From Chrysogorgia sp. JL179-B06 (lineage: Eukaryota > Cnidaria > Anthozoa > Scleralcyonacea > Chrysogorgiidae): a stretch of DNA of 64,000 nt. This document shows positions 25,371 through 36,011 of this stretch, piece after piece (positions within the stretch are counted from its first letter, which is position 1; each line of letters opens with the position of its first letter). The position numbers were made by a program, and so were the translations under genes. Under the pieces are notes generated by a model, which did not search any database, was not told where the DNA came from, and saw only the letters and a list, made by a program, of their open reading frames with translations. Location: contig JAYKKM010000193.1 of NCBI GenBank assembly GCA_035772405.1, positions 3,101,001 to 3,165,000 of the forward strand, given 5' to 3'.

Positions 25371-25377
25371 TATATTA

Positions 25378-25739
25378 CTTCCAGGTCCCACGGGAATCCC
25401 CTTCATTTTTCTGGAGCTGTTCACTAAAGTACCTTTCTTTGTTTCTTCTCAGCTTCATTGTCACTACATTTCTCAGCCGCTTGAATGAACTCCAGTGGAG
25501 TACATTGTTGGTTTTCAAGGCAAGCTTATGAAAGTGATCTCTTTCATTCATAAGTTTCTTCACATCAGACGTCAACCATGCACGGGACCTTTTGTCCTCT
25601 GACTCGCACGTCAATTTTAGGAGCGTGAGAATCTGCAACAGGATTGAAAAGTTGCTTAAAAGAGTCCCACGAGTCCTCCACGTCTGAAAAGGAATTTATC
25701 ACTGACCATGGAACTTTATTTAGGTCTTGAATGAATTCC
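25378..25739 (-). pseudogene. LINE EN-RT linker segment
   Basis: Minus-strand frame containing SRAWLTSDVKKLMNERD and a FKRLRNVVTMKLRRNK region. This is the usual 'pW.t.eik.li..Rd....a' linker between endonuclease and RT in CR1/L2-like ORF2. It ends at KNEGDSRGTWK exactly where the family H insertion begins. It belongs to the same LINE as 23340-24771 and 25740-26665; a frame break separates it from the endonuclease. Confidence 0.85.
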
Positions 25740-26665
25740 TCACGGTTGAAAAATCTTAAAATTCCGAGTTGTAATAATTTTCGGGGGAGGTGGTTTCAAA
25801 CGATGCAGTTTGCGAACCGCAAAAATCGCTGAGTGGTCACTAAAACCAACAGGTATTACTCCAGAGATATACAAGTCAGGATGGCAGGTCAAAAATATAT
25901 CGATCAAAGTCTTTGAATGCTCAGTTATTCGAGTATAATTATCTATGATCTGCTTTAAACTAAACTCCTTTGCCATGTTAATAAAACGTTTAGTAGATGC
26001 AGGTTTATTTGACAGTTTCCAGTCAAAATTCAGGTCACCAATAATAACAACTTCCTTCCCGCGATCAGCCACTTCGACTAACATATTTCTCAAACCTTCG
26101 GTGTACACTGTTTCATTAGCCACATTCGGCGAACGATAGCAGGAGCAGAGGATAAACCCTCTACTTTTAGGTGGTTTTATTTCCAGCCACAGGCATTCCA
26201 ATTCTGACAGATCACTTTCGAACTCTTGAATAACATCATAATAAGGTTAGATGAAACATATACGAGAACGCCACCCTTTCGACGAGTTTTATCTCTCCGC
26301 ACAAGTGAGTAACCATCAAGTTGTATTTCGCCATCGTTAATTGATGAGTCCAGCCAAGTTTCGTTCAAACATAAAACGTGCGGCATATGAGACTCACAGA
26401 AAACTCTCATCTCATCGATCTTGTTGACAAGACTTCTCACATTAAGATGACAAATCCTTAGGCCTTTAGTTGTGCTTAATTTGAAACCATCTTGTTGAAA
26501 TATCCTTGTTGGAGGTCTTGGGCCAAGGTTTCGTTCGACATTTCCACTGATCAAAAGTAAATATAGACATAAACAGTAGGCTAAAGCAGGTGTAGAGCGC
26601 TTTGTAGCTATGACTTTTCCTTTGGAACTGCCAAACATGCTACCACTCCTAGCCACAAATACCAT
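25740..26665 (-). pseudogene. LINE apurinic-type endonuclease domain, frameshifted
   Basis: N-terminal part of the LINE ORF2, on the minus strand. The first frame (from 26665) holds a hydrophobic leader, then CHLNVRSLVNKIDE with the catalytic Asn, LCLNETWLD with the catalytic Glu, and a RRDKTRRKGGVLVYV block. After a frameshift near 26200 the second frame has ILCSCYRSP, VVIIGDLNFDW (catalytic Asp/Asn) and GFSDHSAIF (the SDH triad). All active-site motifs of the endonuclease/exonuclease/phosphatase fold are visible, but the frame is broken. No ORF1 is seen upstream. Confidence 0.9.
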
Positions 26666-26683
26666 CAGAGTATTATGAGCACC

Positions 26684-26775
26684 AGGGGCGTAGGAAGCAG
26701 GGGGGCCGGGGGGGCCGCGGCCCCCCCAATATTATAAAAGGGGGGGGGGGCCGGAATAGCTTTCGGCCCCCCCAA
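26684..26775. repeat. G/C-tract element end, CAGGGGCGTAGGAA family
   Basis: It starts CAGGGGCGTAGGAAGC, followed by alternating G and C tracts (GGGGGGCCGGGGGGGCC and complements) that can fold on themselves. The start matches the ends of the elements at 3770 and 40577. The right end is not certain, and no target duplication was found. Confidence 0.6.
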
Positions 26776-27085
26776 AAATAATTGAATTTGAAAGAAAAAT
26801 TGCAGCAAAAAAATTGAATTCGAAAGTAGAAGTATTTGAAATCGTATATTAATCAAATTCATAGAATGTATGATATAGAAGTAATTAAAAAAAATAATCA
26901 CAATATCTTTGCATGTTAACGCGAGTGTTTTACTAAACTAAAGTACTAATATTTCTCTAGTTTACGCAGCCCTACTCTAGTAGGCTTTCTTTTTTAACCA
27001 AGCAGAATTAGGGCGGAAATCACGGAATGATTGAGGCTAAAAGGTAGCCCGGTATGTCGGACTCGCTGACCATTGCATTAATATA

Positions 27086-27199
27086 TGGGCGGCGTGGCTC
27101 AAAAATAGGGCCCGGGAAAACTATTCGATTGGGGGCCCACTGCTCACAGCTGCTTGGGGCCCACCATCACCAGATTTTCGGGGGCCACGCCGCCCCTGG
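27086..27199. mobile_element. Short inverted-repeat element, GGGCGGCGTGGC ends
   Basis: GGGCGGCGTGGC at the left is the exact complement of GCCACGCCGCCC at the right, bounding about 114 bp with internal GGGCCC-type inverted tracts. The right end closes CGCCCCTG, typical of hAT-like MITEs, but the left CAG is lost and no clear target duplication remains. Confidence 0.6.
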
Positions 27200-27860
27200 T
27201 GGTTCCTAAGTATGGTGATGAGCTCTGATATAGAGCGAAACAGTCCAAAATATGAAATATTATAAACTTCTGAGCTGAAAAATCACCACTCAGAATGTAG
27301 GAAATGCCATTTGCGGGAATCTAGATTCCAAAATTTTTCCGGAGGGCCATACCCCCGGACCCTTATAGAAAACCTCGCGAAAAATTTGGCCGACCCCCCT
27401 AACTTTACAAAGCTTCCGAAGCCCCTGATGAGCACATTTTGGCGTAAAATCGCAAGACCACAGCTCGATTTTTTCCTCCAAAGGCTCTATACCAAAAGAT
27501 ATACCATTATTGAATAACTTTGGAGGATAGACAGGTAGATTAAAACAGAAAAGTTGATATATACAGAGAGCGGCCAAAATACCGACCAAACCGGAAGCCA
27601 TTTTATACAGTATTGTTCAGCCAACATGCTGTAACAACTTGTGCTATATTTTTAGCTGCGCAACGGTGTAAATTATACTACGAAAATGTTAACAGCAATT
27701 TTCATCGGTTAGGAACTACTGGGAACTGGATAAACTTATCACAAAATTGACATGCACGTGCTCCCTAGAATTTACACTCTGGGTGGGCCATGTCACAGGT
27801 GCTCCATATGTCGCTTATGTACGCCACGGTCGGCGTTAGATCATATTTAGTTAACGTACA
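27200..27860. other. Non-coding spacer with a 103-codon minus-strand frame
   Basis: The frame at 27290-27601 (minus) shows no recognisable domain, and its second half is of repeat-like composition. I treat it as chance. The rest has no clear structure. Confidence 0.4.
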
Positions 27861-27867
27861 GTAACGT

Positions 27868-28373
27868 CTTTGGGACGATGTTTCTTAGTATCCGCGAGGT
27901 TTCAAGATCGTCGCCAATATACTAACCTTCATACTAACTCTAACCCTAACCATAGTTAATATAACCCAATAATATTGGCTACCATCTTCTCAAACTCATT
28001 AATAATTCGTGAATTATCATAGCCAATCCATGAACGTATACCACATAACATGCATGAGTTTTGATACCCAATGAAAACCTGTAGGAAATTTCCTAGTGAA
28101 CTGGATCACATTTCTTAATCTACATATTAAAATAAAATCGCTATGGGAGCAAATAGCTATAGGAATACTCGTTTGAGAAGCTAGATCAAACACTCGTTTG
28201 TCGTTGTTTCATCAGGGGACTCCAAACACTCGAAAATAATAAAAACCTCGGGCTACGCCCTCGGTTTTCATTTGATTTCTCGTATTTGGAAAACCTGATG
28301 AAACACTCAAACTCGTGTTTGATCTATTACTTGAAACCTCGCGGATACTAAAAAACATCGTCCCAAAGACGTC
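27868..28373. mobile_element. Inverted-repeat element family F, copy 1
   Basis: ACGTCTTTGGGACGATGTTT and TAGTATCCGCGAGGTTTCAA at the left recur as an inverted copy at 28332-28373, giving arms of about 40 bp. Between them is a short stretch with TAACCCTAACC-like repeats and then a family H insertion (about 27983-28332). A second member with the same arms spans 36966-38050. Target duplication was not resolved. Confidence 0.8.
27983..28332. mobile_element. Hairpin-ended insertion (family H), copy 2
   Basis: It starts CTCATTAATAATTCGTGAA and ends with a hairpin at 28184-28324 followed by ATCTATTACT, matching the layout of the 24772-25377 insertion. The hairpin tip reads CCTCGGGCTACGCCCTCGG. It sits inside family F element copy 1. 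A third left-end match, CTCATTAATAATTCATGAG, lies at 29974. Confidence 0.65.
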
Positions 28374-29115
28374 ACGCCACTATACACACCGTATTCATAA
28401 ATGGCCCCCAGTTTAATATTCTTTTATTATATGCATTTAAATTAGCCTTTCGAGCCTCATTATGGCATGTGTAAAAATTATTTTGAATAATAAACTCAAT
28501 GGCGGCCATTCATGAATACGGCCTATATACAACAAGTTCAACAGTAAAACAAACAACAATTTATTTTCTTCATCACAAAACTTCGAAATTGCATCTTTGA
28601 GATACCGCAAGCTAGAGGTATCTGACATGATATCAGAGCCGTCTTTATTCATGAGAATATTTTGGGCCTGTAGAGCACAAAAGCTGGTCTGGGTCCATGA
28701 CGTACTGCCAGATATCGTTCGCATGTTGTTGCTACGGAGGGGTCCGAGAAATCAAGCCCCAACGGTCTTGACTTAATCAGAGTTCCAGGGAGGAATCTGA
28801 CAAGCACCGAGTCACCTCGAGCGTCTCCGGTTATCCCCACTTCACCTCGCGTCAGCAGACGCCAATTCCATGAATGAAAACGGCGACATAGTTTCCAAGT
28901 GTTGGCCTTTTGACAGCATAATTCCAAAACATCTCGATCGACGAATCTAGAACAGCCATTCATTGCAAAACTAGCAACGCATATCCACTGCGTTTTAGCA
29001 CAACAGCTTGCAACTATCGAATCCAGGATAGATTTTGGCTCACGGCGTGCATGAACTAAAAAACAAAATCGAGGGCTCGAAATCTAATTTGATGTGCATG
29101 TACATTGGTCGTCCT
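28374..29115 (-). other. Region downstream of the Erg stop codon (possible 3' UTR)
   Basis: This lies directly after the predicted Erg stop on the minus strand. Minus-strand frames at 28437-28724 and 28649-28963 have no recognised motif. Candidate poly(A) signals on the minus strand (TTTATT on plus) are near 28559 and 28643. The sequence AATGGCGGCCATTCATGAATACGGCC at 28497-28522 partly mirrors CGTATTCATAAATGGCCCCC near 28390, so a small inverted element may lie here. Transcript data would be needed to place the 3' end. Confidence 0.35.
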
Positions 29116-29583
29116 TTATACGACAGTATTTCGTATGTCGTTTCTTTTTTCTTGCAAGGCTTCTTTACAAGTTTTTAAAACGTCAAGGATAGCCTCCATG
29201 TCACCTTCTAGTTTATTTTCGATTCGCTGCAACCTTTTAGAAAGCTCTTGCAATTCTCTCTCGACCTTCGAACTACATGTACACAGGCAGTTGCGTTCTT
29301 TGTCATCAAGTGTTGTTTCCGAGGAAGCGTGAACTTGCATGTTCTCATGAGTTGCTTGTTTTGAATTACCCTGATGACCTTTGTGTGGCTCATGTGTGTT
29401 CATGTGAGTGCTTGATCGATGTTCGCAATCTCGATAGGGCATTTTGGCCTGAAGTCTTTGACCTTCAGGGGTTGTTTCGATGATGATGGGAATTCCGAGG
29501 TTCTGGGAATTTCGGTCGGGTTGTACACTTTCTATTAAACCATTTCCAAGGAGTGTGGATCCCTTGGTATCAGATGTGATATG
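29116..29583 (-). CDS. erg (KCNH2-like): Erg-type K+ channel, last exon: C-terminal tail and coiled coil
   Basis: Acceptor: pyrimidine-rich tract then CAG at 29584-29586; the exon starts in phase 0, matching the phase-0 end of the exon at 35599-35810. It encodes 155 residues and a TAA stop at 29116-29118. The first ~100 residues are polar and low in conservation. Residues about 111-145 form a heptad coiled coil (KVERELQELSKRLQRIENKL, then EGDMEAILDVL). This closely resembles the tetramerising coiled coil in the C-terminus of vertebrate ERG channels, including the DM..(I/V)L..L ending. That similarity, matching phase and position make it the likely terminal exon. An extra exon between this and the CNBHD exon cannot be excluded. 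Confidence 0.78.
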   Translation of the reverse strand, partial: HITSDTKGSTLLGNGLIESVQPDRNSQNLGIPIIIETTPEGQRLQAKMPYRDCEHRSSTHMNTHEPHKGHQGNSKQATHENMQVHASSETTLDDKERNCLCTCSSKVERELQELSKRLQRIENKLEGDMEAILDVLKTCKEALQEKRNDIRNTVV

Positions 29584-29867
29584 CTGGTTAAAGGGGAAAA
29601 AGAACAAATATGATAAAGACGTTCGTGGAGGACCCTCTAAAGAGCGACAGTGTAATAGCACTTAATTCTAGCGTGATTCTAGAAAGGTAGTGCACTGTAG
29701 TATAAGAAAATAAGGGTAGTAACAACAACAGTGCACAATACAATACATATAGATTACTCCATGGAAAGTGCAAGGTTTATTCATGAGTTGTTTGTGCGAA
29801 TGAACGAGCGAGATAGTACAAATCACTCCCCATGTCGTATTGTGTTTATTACATGTATAAAACACAA

Positions 29868-29967
29868 CACAATACAATACAATACAATACAATACAATAC
29901 AATACAATTTACAATACAATACAACAATACAATACAATACAATACAATACAATACAATACAATACAT
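29868..29967. repeat. (AATAC)n pentanucleotide microsatellite
   Basis: About 100 bp of ACAAT/AATAC units with one short break near 29908. Related short runs (AATACGATACAATAC and GCATTGCATTGTATT) flank it at 30195-30305. Frames over it are artefacts. Confidence 0.95.
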
Positions 29968-30540
29968 TCTCAAACTCATTAATAATTCATGAGGAAAACA
30001 CAAAGGAAAATTATAACCGAGACGTTGTTGGTAAATGTTGTAATAAACGTCCATAAATTAAGCCAACTTTTCCCTCAAATTTCTCTTAAAATACTGGTTG
30101 TTTGAAAAAATCATATCGAAAGGCGTTTATTATCTGATTCGAAAACAGCTCGAAGTTGGTTAAAAACTCCGCTATCACCTCGTTTTTCAACACACTTACG
30201 ATACGGTATAATACGATACAATACAATAAGGCATCACTCAGTCCCTCCACTTTTCCAGGGCCGGCAACGCCCCTGTGTGCTCGCATTGCATTGCATTGTA
30301 TTTTATTGTAATTATTCCACACTGTCATTCAAAAGAGGAAGAGAACCTGTGAGATTTGTTCGTAAAATATGAAGCCCATGATGGATGTATAAATATATCC
30401 TATATATAAATATATCCTATATATATATATTTATAATCCTATTATATACCTCTAAAATAGGACTGGGTCGAGCAACTCGTTGTTCGCGTGCTTCAAAAAA
30501 GTCAATCGGCGCCATATTGGTGTGACCACTTTTACGGTAC

Positions 30541-30742
30541 AGCTGTTATAAACAGTGGTTATAAGCAATGGTTATAAGCAATGATTATAAGCAGTAGTTA
30601 TAAGGAGTGGTTATAAGTTAGCAGTGGTTATAAGCAATGGTTATAAGCAATGATTATAAGCAGTAGTTATAAGGAGTGGTTATAAGTTAGCAGTGGTTAT
30701 AAGCAATGGTTATAAGCAGTGGTTATAAGCCTTATAAGAAGA
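30541..30742. repeat. GGTTATAAGCA minisatellite
   Basis: Twelve-bp units of the form (G)GTTATAAGCA(G/A)T are tandemly arranged, and a block of about 72 bp (AGCAATGGTTATAAGCAATG...GTTAGCAGT) is present twice. It lies in the last Erg intron. Confidence 0.93.
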
Positions 30743-31630
30743 TGGAAAACAGTAGGCCGATTTTATACGTTAGTTTCAGTTCCCTACGCGGTCTTGTACG
30801 TCAGTTCCAGTCCTTTTCACGACATTGTACTTTATGTTTTATTTGGTTCGCTTACGAAATAATTTAATATAACAACTAAAGAAGTCCTCAAAAGAAATAA
30901 AACCAACAAACATTCAGTAACCGAGTGCTTAAAAAGGATTTAATGTCTGTGACCTGCTAGTGGCATGGAAAATGTTCAACTTTTTTGAAGCTAGGCTGTT
31001 TCCAAGTTGTTTTTAAAAAACGACAAACTGCAATACGTGGGTTGAGCTCTCTTTTCAAGAATTTCTAGCGATAATGTGGCTTAACAAATAAAATATCCGT
31101 CAAACAAAAGGGAAATAAACACCGAAATTTGAAAAAATACTTTGCTGTCTTTTGAAGACTTTTATATCATTCATTATTTTTTAAGATAAATATCAAAACA
31201 CGATTTATAGTTACTTTTTGTGTGTGTTACTGCTAAATCCAACATTTTAAATTTACGACACGAAAAATAACTCAGTACCTCCGGTAACTACCTCGGTTTA
31301 TGTAAAACACATTCTCTCTGATTTTTTTCGCAACTGATATTTCACAGGAGGTCGCGCAAAACACTGATTATCGACTAATACAAACGTTGGGCGACTGTAC
31401 TAATAACTTTAGTTCTATGGATGTTACAAATCTACTTTTTCTACTATGCTTCTCCCTTTTCATTTTAAAGGGTATTGCCAACAAAAAATAACTACTTTTT
31501 ATGTCAAAGTATTGTTCTTGCAACTCGAACATATCCCCTTTTTATAAAAGATAAGTAGGTTTGAAAAATATTTACACAACCACAATGAAAGTACAAATCA
31601 AATACTTCAAACGGTTGACAAACTGTCGCA
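30743..31630. other. Erg intron, no recognisable feature
   Basis: Non-coding, AT-rich, no repeats or frames of note. Confidence 0.5.
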
Positions 31631-31633
31631 ATA

Positions 31634-31716
31634 GTGTGTAGGAGGTCTAACTTTTCGAGCGAAGCTATTCGTAAGGACGCACGTCACGTCGTCACGTTAG
31701 ACCTCGTACACACTCT
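31634..31716. repeat. Imperfect hairpin, 18 bp arms
   Basis: GTGTGTAGGAGGTCTAAC is followed about 45 bp later by GTTAGACCTCGTACACAC, its complement with one mismatch. It is in the Erg intron just left of the larger hairpin at 31868. Confidence 0.8.
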
Positions 31717-31867
31717 TTCAGCAGTAAACCAACCTTTTAGATCAGTATTCGATTTGTGTTTCTACACGGCCTACGCAACACAACATTATACGCTCGTTAG
31801 TCTTATACGCTCGCAAGATGTTTATCATGGGCCTTGTAGCGTATTAGTATAGGTAATCGTATGATAG

Positions 31868-31972
31868 CGAGTGCAATTAAGGATTTGCACCACGAGTGAT
31901 ATTTGAAAATTGTGACAAAATTGGTACAATTTTCAAATATCACGAGTAGTGTAAATCCTTAATTGCACGAGC
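31868..31972. repeat. Long hairpin, about 48 bp arms
   Basis: GTGCAATTAAGGATTTGCAC and the following ATATTTGAAAATTGT pair with the right half (ACAATTTTCAAATAT, then GTAAATCCTTAATTGCAC), leaving a short loop. It is the same architectural class as the other long hairpins here, but without their G/C tip. Confidence 0.9.
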
Positions 31973-32247
31973 AAATTCATGATTACTCATTTATTATATG
32001 CATGACAAAATTACGACTCGTATACGCTTCATCTTCTTCCAAGTCTTTAAAAACGTCCTGTTTCATTAGTTGACAACAAACCTTTTCACTCTTGGTGTTC
32101 TTTGTACTCATTTCAAAATATTTACATGGAATTTTCAATTCATAATATACCACAAGTCGTTGGAAAAGTGAAAACTTTCCATTGCAGAATAGGCCACCAT
32201 TTTGAATTTTATTCCCAGTGAACTCATTCCCAGTGTCTTCTCTCTTT

Positions 32248-32277
32248 TCATTTATTGCACTCGAGTGCAATAAATGA
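32248..32277. repeat. Perfect 30 bp palindrome centred on CTCGAG
   Basis: TCATTTATTGCACTC followed immediately by its exact complement. It lies at the left edge of a TTGCACTC-rich stretch in the Erg intron. Confidence 0.95.
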
Positions 32278-32996
32278 TTTTATTGCACTCCTCTCAGCCA
32301 ATCAGAATCCAGTAATTTTGTCATGTACATAATAAGAATGGTTATATCAATTACGTGATCTAACAACTAATGTATGTGTGTAAGAACGAGAGAGGGGTGG
32401 TAATCAGGGACTCGAACGTTAATTTATAGGACATTGGCAACAACAACAAAAAAATACATTTTAAAATCGTAGCTAGTCGGAGTATAGTAGTTTGGTGTTA
32501 TGAAAGTGTCGGTAACACATTTTAAAAGTTGAATAAACTATCTAAAAACAGGTTCTTAGGCCGCCATTTTGAATATGAGCATCACGTCATGTGCCGGATA
32601 ATGTATAGCGATTACGAAAGTGACGCCGAGAAGAGGCTTAAGGTGGCTCCCTACTGTTTCTTGAAAGGTGGCAAAAATGCAAATTTCAATCTCGAAAAGG
32701 GCCCATGGATATTTCGGAAAAGATTGAAACTAAAGCTATGCATAGAATAACTTTCAGGGCATCAAATACTATTAATGGCTAAAGTGTTTCATAGGCAGAT
32801 TAAAAAAATAGGCAGATTAAAAAAATATTCTGTGGATCCAATTAGCCTTTCTCACGCTATGCGACCAGGCCTAATCCGCCATTTTTGGGTGGCAAACCGC
32901 GTGGGGACCGAGTACGAAAACTACTAAAAGTTCTATTTTGAGTAGACGAAAGGTGATAGTTTTGGCAGATTTTTTTGCTTTTACTGAGAGAAAAGT

Positions 32997-33218
32997 TTAG
33001 ATTTCAACTTGTTTATTTAACAACTCAGTTAAACTTCCTGCCCACCAATTTTCCGACGTCAATTCAATAAATTTTCGGAGAAAATCAATGTTGACTGCAT
33101 CGTTGAAGATTTCAGGTATGGATACTTGTTTGTTTAAAAGCACAATGTTTGACCATGAACCACTCTCATCGCTTTCAACATAAAACCATTCTAATAATAT
33201 GAATGAAATCACTGACAA
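32997..33218 (-). pseudogene. Open frame in left palindrome arm (unrecognised)
   Basis: A 73-codon frame starting MSVISFILLEWFYVESDESG. Its mirror copy is at 34724-34912 on the plus strand. The two DNA copies differ at only a couple of positions; here the codon after ...WWAGS is TTA (Leu), so the frame reads on for 11 residues. It has a hydrophobic start and a Trp-rich centre but no motif I recognise. It could be one exon of an element-borne gene. The function is unknown. Confidence 0.3.
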
Positions 33219-34723
33219 TTATTTGAACTATATTTGGGAATAGTACAAGGCTAGCGTGTTAGACAAAAGGTTTTTTTCATGTTCTTTTCCAATGGTCGAC
33301 ACACTACTGTCATGGCTATCCTAGTTAAAGTTTTCTTCAAAACAGAGTATAAGAATTATGAAATAACGTTTAAATATATCTTTCAATTCTTATTTCTGTT
33401 TGCTGTGAAGTAATGGGCAAATATTATGTGTTGAAAGTTTGAAAACTGTGGTTTAATTGAGTTAATAAGATGTCAAATTATTAGATAGCCATATTCCAAA
33501 CAAACCAATTATTATATTTTTATTTTGCTGGTTAAAACTAATAACAGTACTTCCTTAGAGATTATAGATGGATCAATGTTTACAGTTGTTTACAGTATAT
33601 GTTTTTGCCAGTATGACATATAGTGTGTGATAATGTGTCATATAGTGGTTGTCACTCTTGTAAGAATATATTATATCATAAGAATTCAGAATAACAAGAT
33701 TCTTTACCAGCTACCTATGTTAACTATCCTATTTTTGTGTTTATTCATGATATTATCAAGATATTGCCAACCTGACTTCAGATCAGCTTGAATCGTTATG
33801 GTTCAGTTCAGCAACTAGAATTGATCAGTATAGGTCTAATTGGTCTCATGTAAATGCTTAAATAGTGATTTTAATGGAGACCAATGTGGATTCACACTCA
33901 TGGACCATGCCCAATCCAGTCTCTTCCTAATCAGGCCCAAACTAAACTTAAGCACTGATTGGCCATCTATAACGGGCATCAGTAATATCTTAGAAAAATA
34001 AGGTTTTAAAAACGAGACCCATATTTAAAAATAATGTTTCTTTTATACATATGATTTATTTACCTTATCCTAATATCCCACAGTGTATTTGTATCTGATT
34101 ACTGTATTTTTTGTCCAGACAATTATTTATTGGAAATTAATATATAGAAAAGGTTTTGTTGTGCTAGAAGACAAAGATAAGACTTAAATTATCCACCAAA
34201 TATTCACTTGTTGAGCACAGCCTTCAATTTTAAACTTTCAACAAAATAAAAACACTCTAATCTCTAAGGAAGTACTGTTATTAGTTTTAACCAGCAAAAT
34301 AAAATAATAATAATTGGTTTGTTTGGAATATGGCTATTTCTGCATGTATACTGTATTTTTTGTCCAGACGATTTTTTTTAAAAGAAGGTGAGGATAAGAC
34401 TTAAATTATCTGCCAAATATCTGGTTGTCAGCACAGCTTTCAATCTTAAATTTCAAAAAAATAATTTGACATCTTATTAACTCAATTAAACCACAGTTTT
34501 CAAACTTTCAACACATAATATTTGCCCATTACTTCACAGCAAACAGAAATAAGAATTGAAAGATATATTTAAACGTTATTTCATAATTCTTATACTCTGT
34601 TTTGAAGAAAACTTTAACTAGGATAGCCATGACAGTAGTGTGTCGACCATTGGAAAAGAACATGAAAAAAACCTTTTGTCTAACACGCTAGCCTTGTACT
34701 ATTCCCAAATATAGTTCAAATAA

Positions 34724-34912
34724 TTGTCAGTGATTTCATTCATATTATTAGAATGGTTTTATGTTGAAAGCGATGAGAGTGGTTCATGGTCAAACATTGT
34801 GCTTTTAAACAAACAAGTATCCATACCAGAAATCTTCAACGATGCAGTCAACATTGATTTTCTCCGAAAATTTATTGAATTGACGTCGGAAAATTGGTGG
34901 GCAGGAAGTTGA
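34724..34912 (+). pseudogene. Mirror open frame in right palindrome arm (unrecognised)
   Basis: A plus-strand copy of the frame at 32997-33218, with the same 62 residues. It ends early because TTA is changed to TGA after WWAGS. The other visible change is synonymous (a proline codon). Near-identity reflects the age of the palindrome rather than proven selection. Confidence 0.3.
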
Positions 34913-35598
34913 ACTGAGTTGTTAAATAAACAAGTTGAAATCTAAACTTTTCTCTCAGTAAAAGCAAAAAAAATCTGCCAAAACTATCACCTTTCGTCTA
35001 CTCAAAATAGAACTTTTAGTAGTTTTCGTACTCGGTCCCACGCGGTTTGCCACCCAAAAATGGCGGATTAGGCCTGGTCGCATAGCGTGAGAAAGTATTT
35101 TACACAAAAAAAATCATGTTTTTTTAGTTTTTTAGAGAATTGGATCCACAGAATTTAAATTTGCCTATTCATTAATTAAACTAAAAGAAATGTTTAAATG
35201 CAAAATCGGGGGTCACCGACTCGTTTGCGAAATAAATTAGATTAAATATTCATTTTCGTCCATTTTGAAACGTCACTGTTGTCATAGCAACAGATGAAAC
35301 ACTTTAGCCATTAATAGTATTTGATGCCCTGAAAGTTATTCTATGCATAGCTTTAGTTTCAATCTTTTCCGAAATATCCATGGGCCCTTTTCGAGATTGA
35401 AATTTGCATTTTTGCCACCTTTCAAGAAACAGTAGGGAGCCACCTTAATTTCTTTGCATTCCGCCAACACTGACCACTATCCAACACATGACGTCACAGC
35501 TCATTTGGCAGAGAACCCCGATTCACTTTAATACGGGTTACAGCATTTTTACAACCTCAAACTACTATATTCCGGCTACTATCTAAAAGGGCTCCTAC

Positions 35599-35810
35599 CA
35601 TGTCATGTTTCGCAGAAAGATTGTATGTCACCTCGAATTCTCGATTGAATATCTCCCAAAAAAATTTATACTTTCTCAAAACATCCAGTAAGTCATCGCG
35701 CGATATTTTGTGCAAGTCACAGTAGGTCAAGGCGCGAACGTTTCCGTTGGCTTTTTTCAGCATAGCGTCAGGATTAGGACCGAAATCATCTCCAAACACA
35801 TCCCCGTGTC
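35599..35810 (-). CDS. erg (KCNH2-like): Erg-type K+ channel exon: end of cyclic-nucleotide-binding-homology domain
   Basis: The acceptor TTTCGTAG is at 35811-35818. The exon supplies the last two bases of a Gly codon and ends in phase 0 before GTAGGA (35598-35593). It encodes GHGDVFGDDFG, then ANGNVRALTYCDLHKISRDD and LLDVLRKYKFFWEIFNREFE. This is the diagnostic second half of the ERG CNBHD (vertebrate 'GNVRALTYCDLHKI.RDDLLEVL'). The intrinsic-ligand position reads YNL (in VTYNLSAKHD) rather than the FNL of vertebrate ERG. The right end of the palindromic TTAA element is only about 150 bp into the next intron. Confidence 0.93.
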
Positions 35811-36011
35811 CTACGAAAGAGTTAAAGTACAAGAATTAGGGTCGGCGTTAACGTGGATTTCCACTTACGTTTCGTGGCGAAAAGGGAAAATTGTTCGCGC
35901 AAAATGAAATACAGCGCATGTGTAGTGTATAATTATTGTATCGCCTGCGAAAACATAAATTTCGCTTCGCTTAAATATGTAGTTGAAAAATTTTCAACTT
36001 TCAAAGTTTTG

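Larger units (their letters stand above)
24772..25377. mobile_element. Hairpin-ended insertion splitting the LINE (family H)
   Basis: LINE sequence is continuous once this 606 bp is skipped: GDSRGTWK on one side and KHLKQLLGNG on the other read on naturally. The insert starts ATTCATTAATAATTCATGAG and ends with a long hairpin followed by ATATTACT. A 350 bp relative with the same start and a similar hairpin end lies at about 27983-28332. No terminal inverted repeat joins the two ends, and a target duplication is at most TT or TTC. One-sided hairpin, AT-rich start and minimal duplication fit a Helentron-like non-autonomous element, but this is inference. Confidence 0.65.
32642..35444. mobile_element. 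2.8 kb palindromic TTAA-bounded element in the Erg intron
   Basis: TTAA at 32638-32641 and 35445-35448 bound two very long inverted arms beginning GGTGGCTCCCTACTGTTTC. Left arm 32642-33565 pairs with right arm 34255-35444. The right arm carries extra segments at about 34341-34455 and 35095-35290. The arms are nearly identical, so they formed or were converted recently. The unpaired centre is about 0.7 kb. The ends match the 347 bp MITE at 21831. TTAA flanks suggest piggyBac-like mobilisation, but no transposase is recognised. Confidence 0.9.

Noticed and set aside
26665..26901. 78-codon minus-strand frame with Pro/Ala-rich C-terminus
   Set aside because: Generated by G/C tracts of a repeat end.
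28649..28963. 104-codon minus-strand frame as an Erg exon
   Set aside because: It lies downstream of the in-frame stop at 29116 and has no ERG-like or other recognised motif.
31983..32270. 95-codon minus-strand frame as an extra Erg C-terminal exon
   Set aside because: It overlaps the hairpin/palindrome region, shows no ERG similarity and no fitting splice sites in the right phase were evident.
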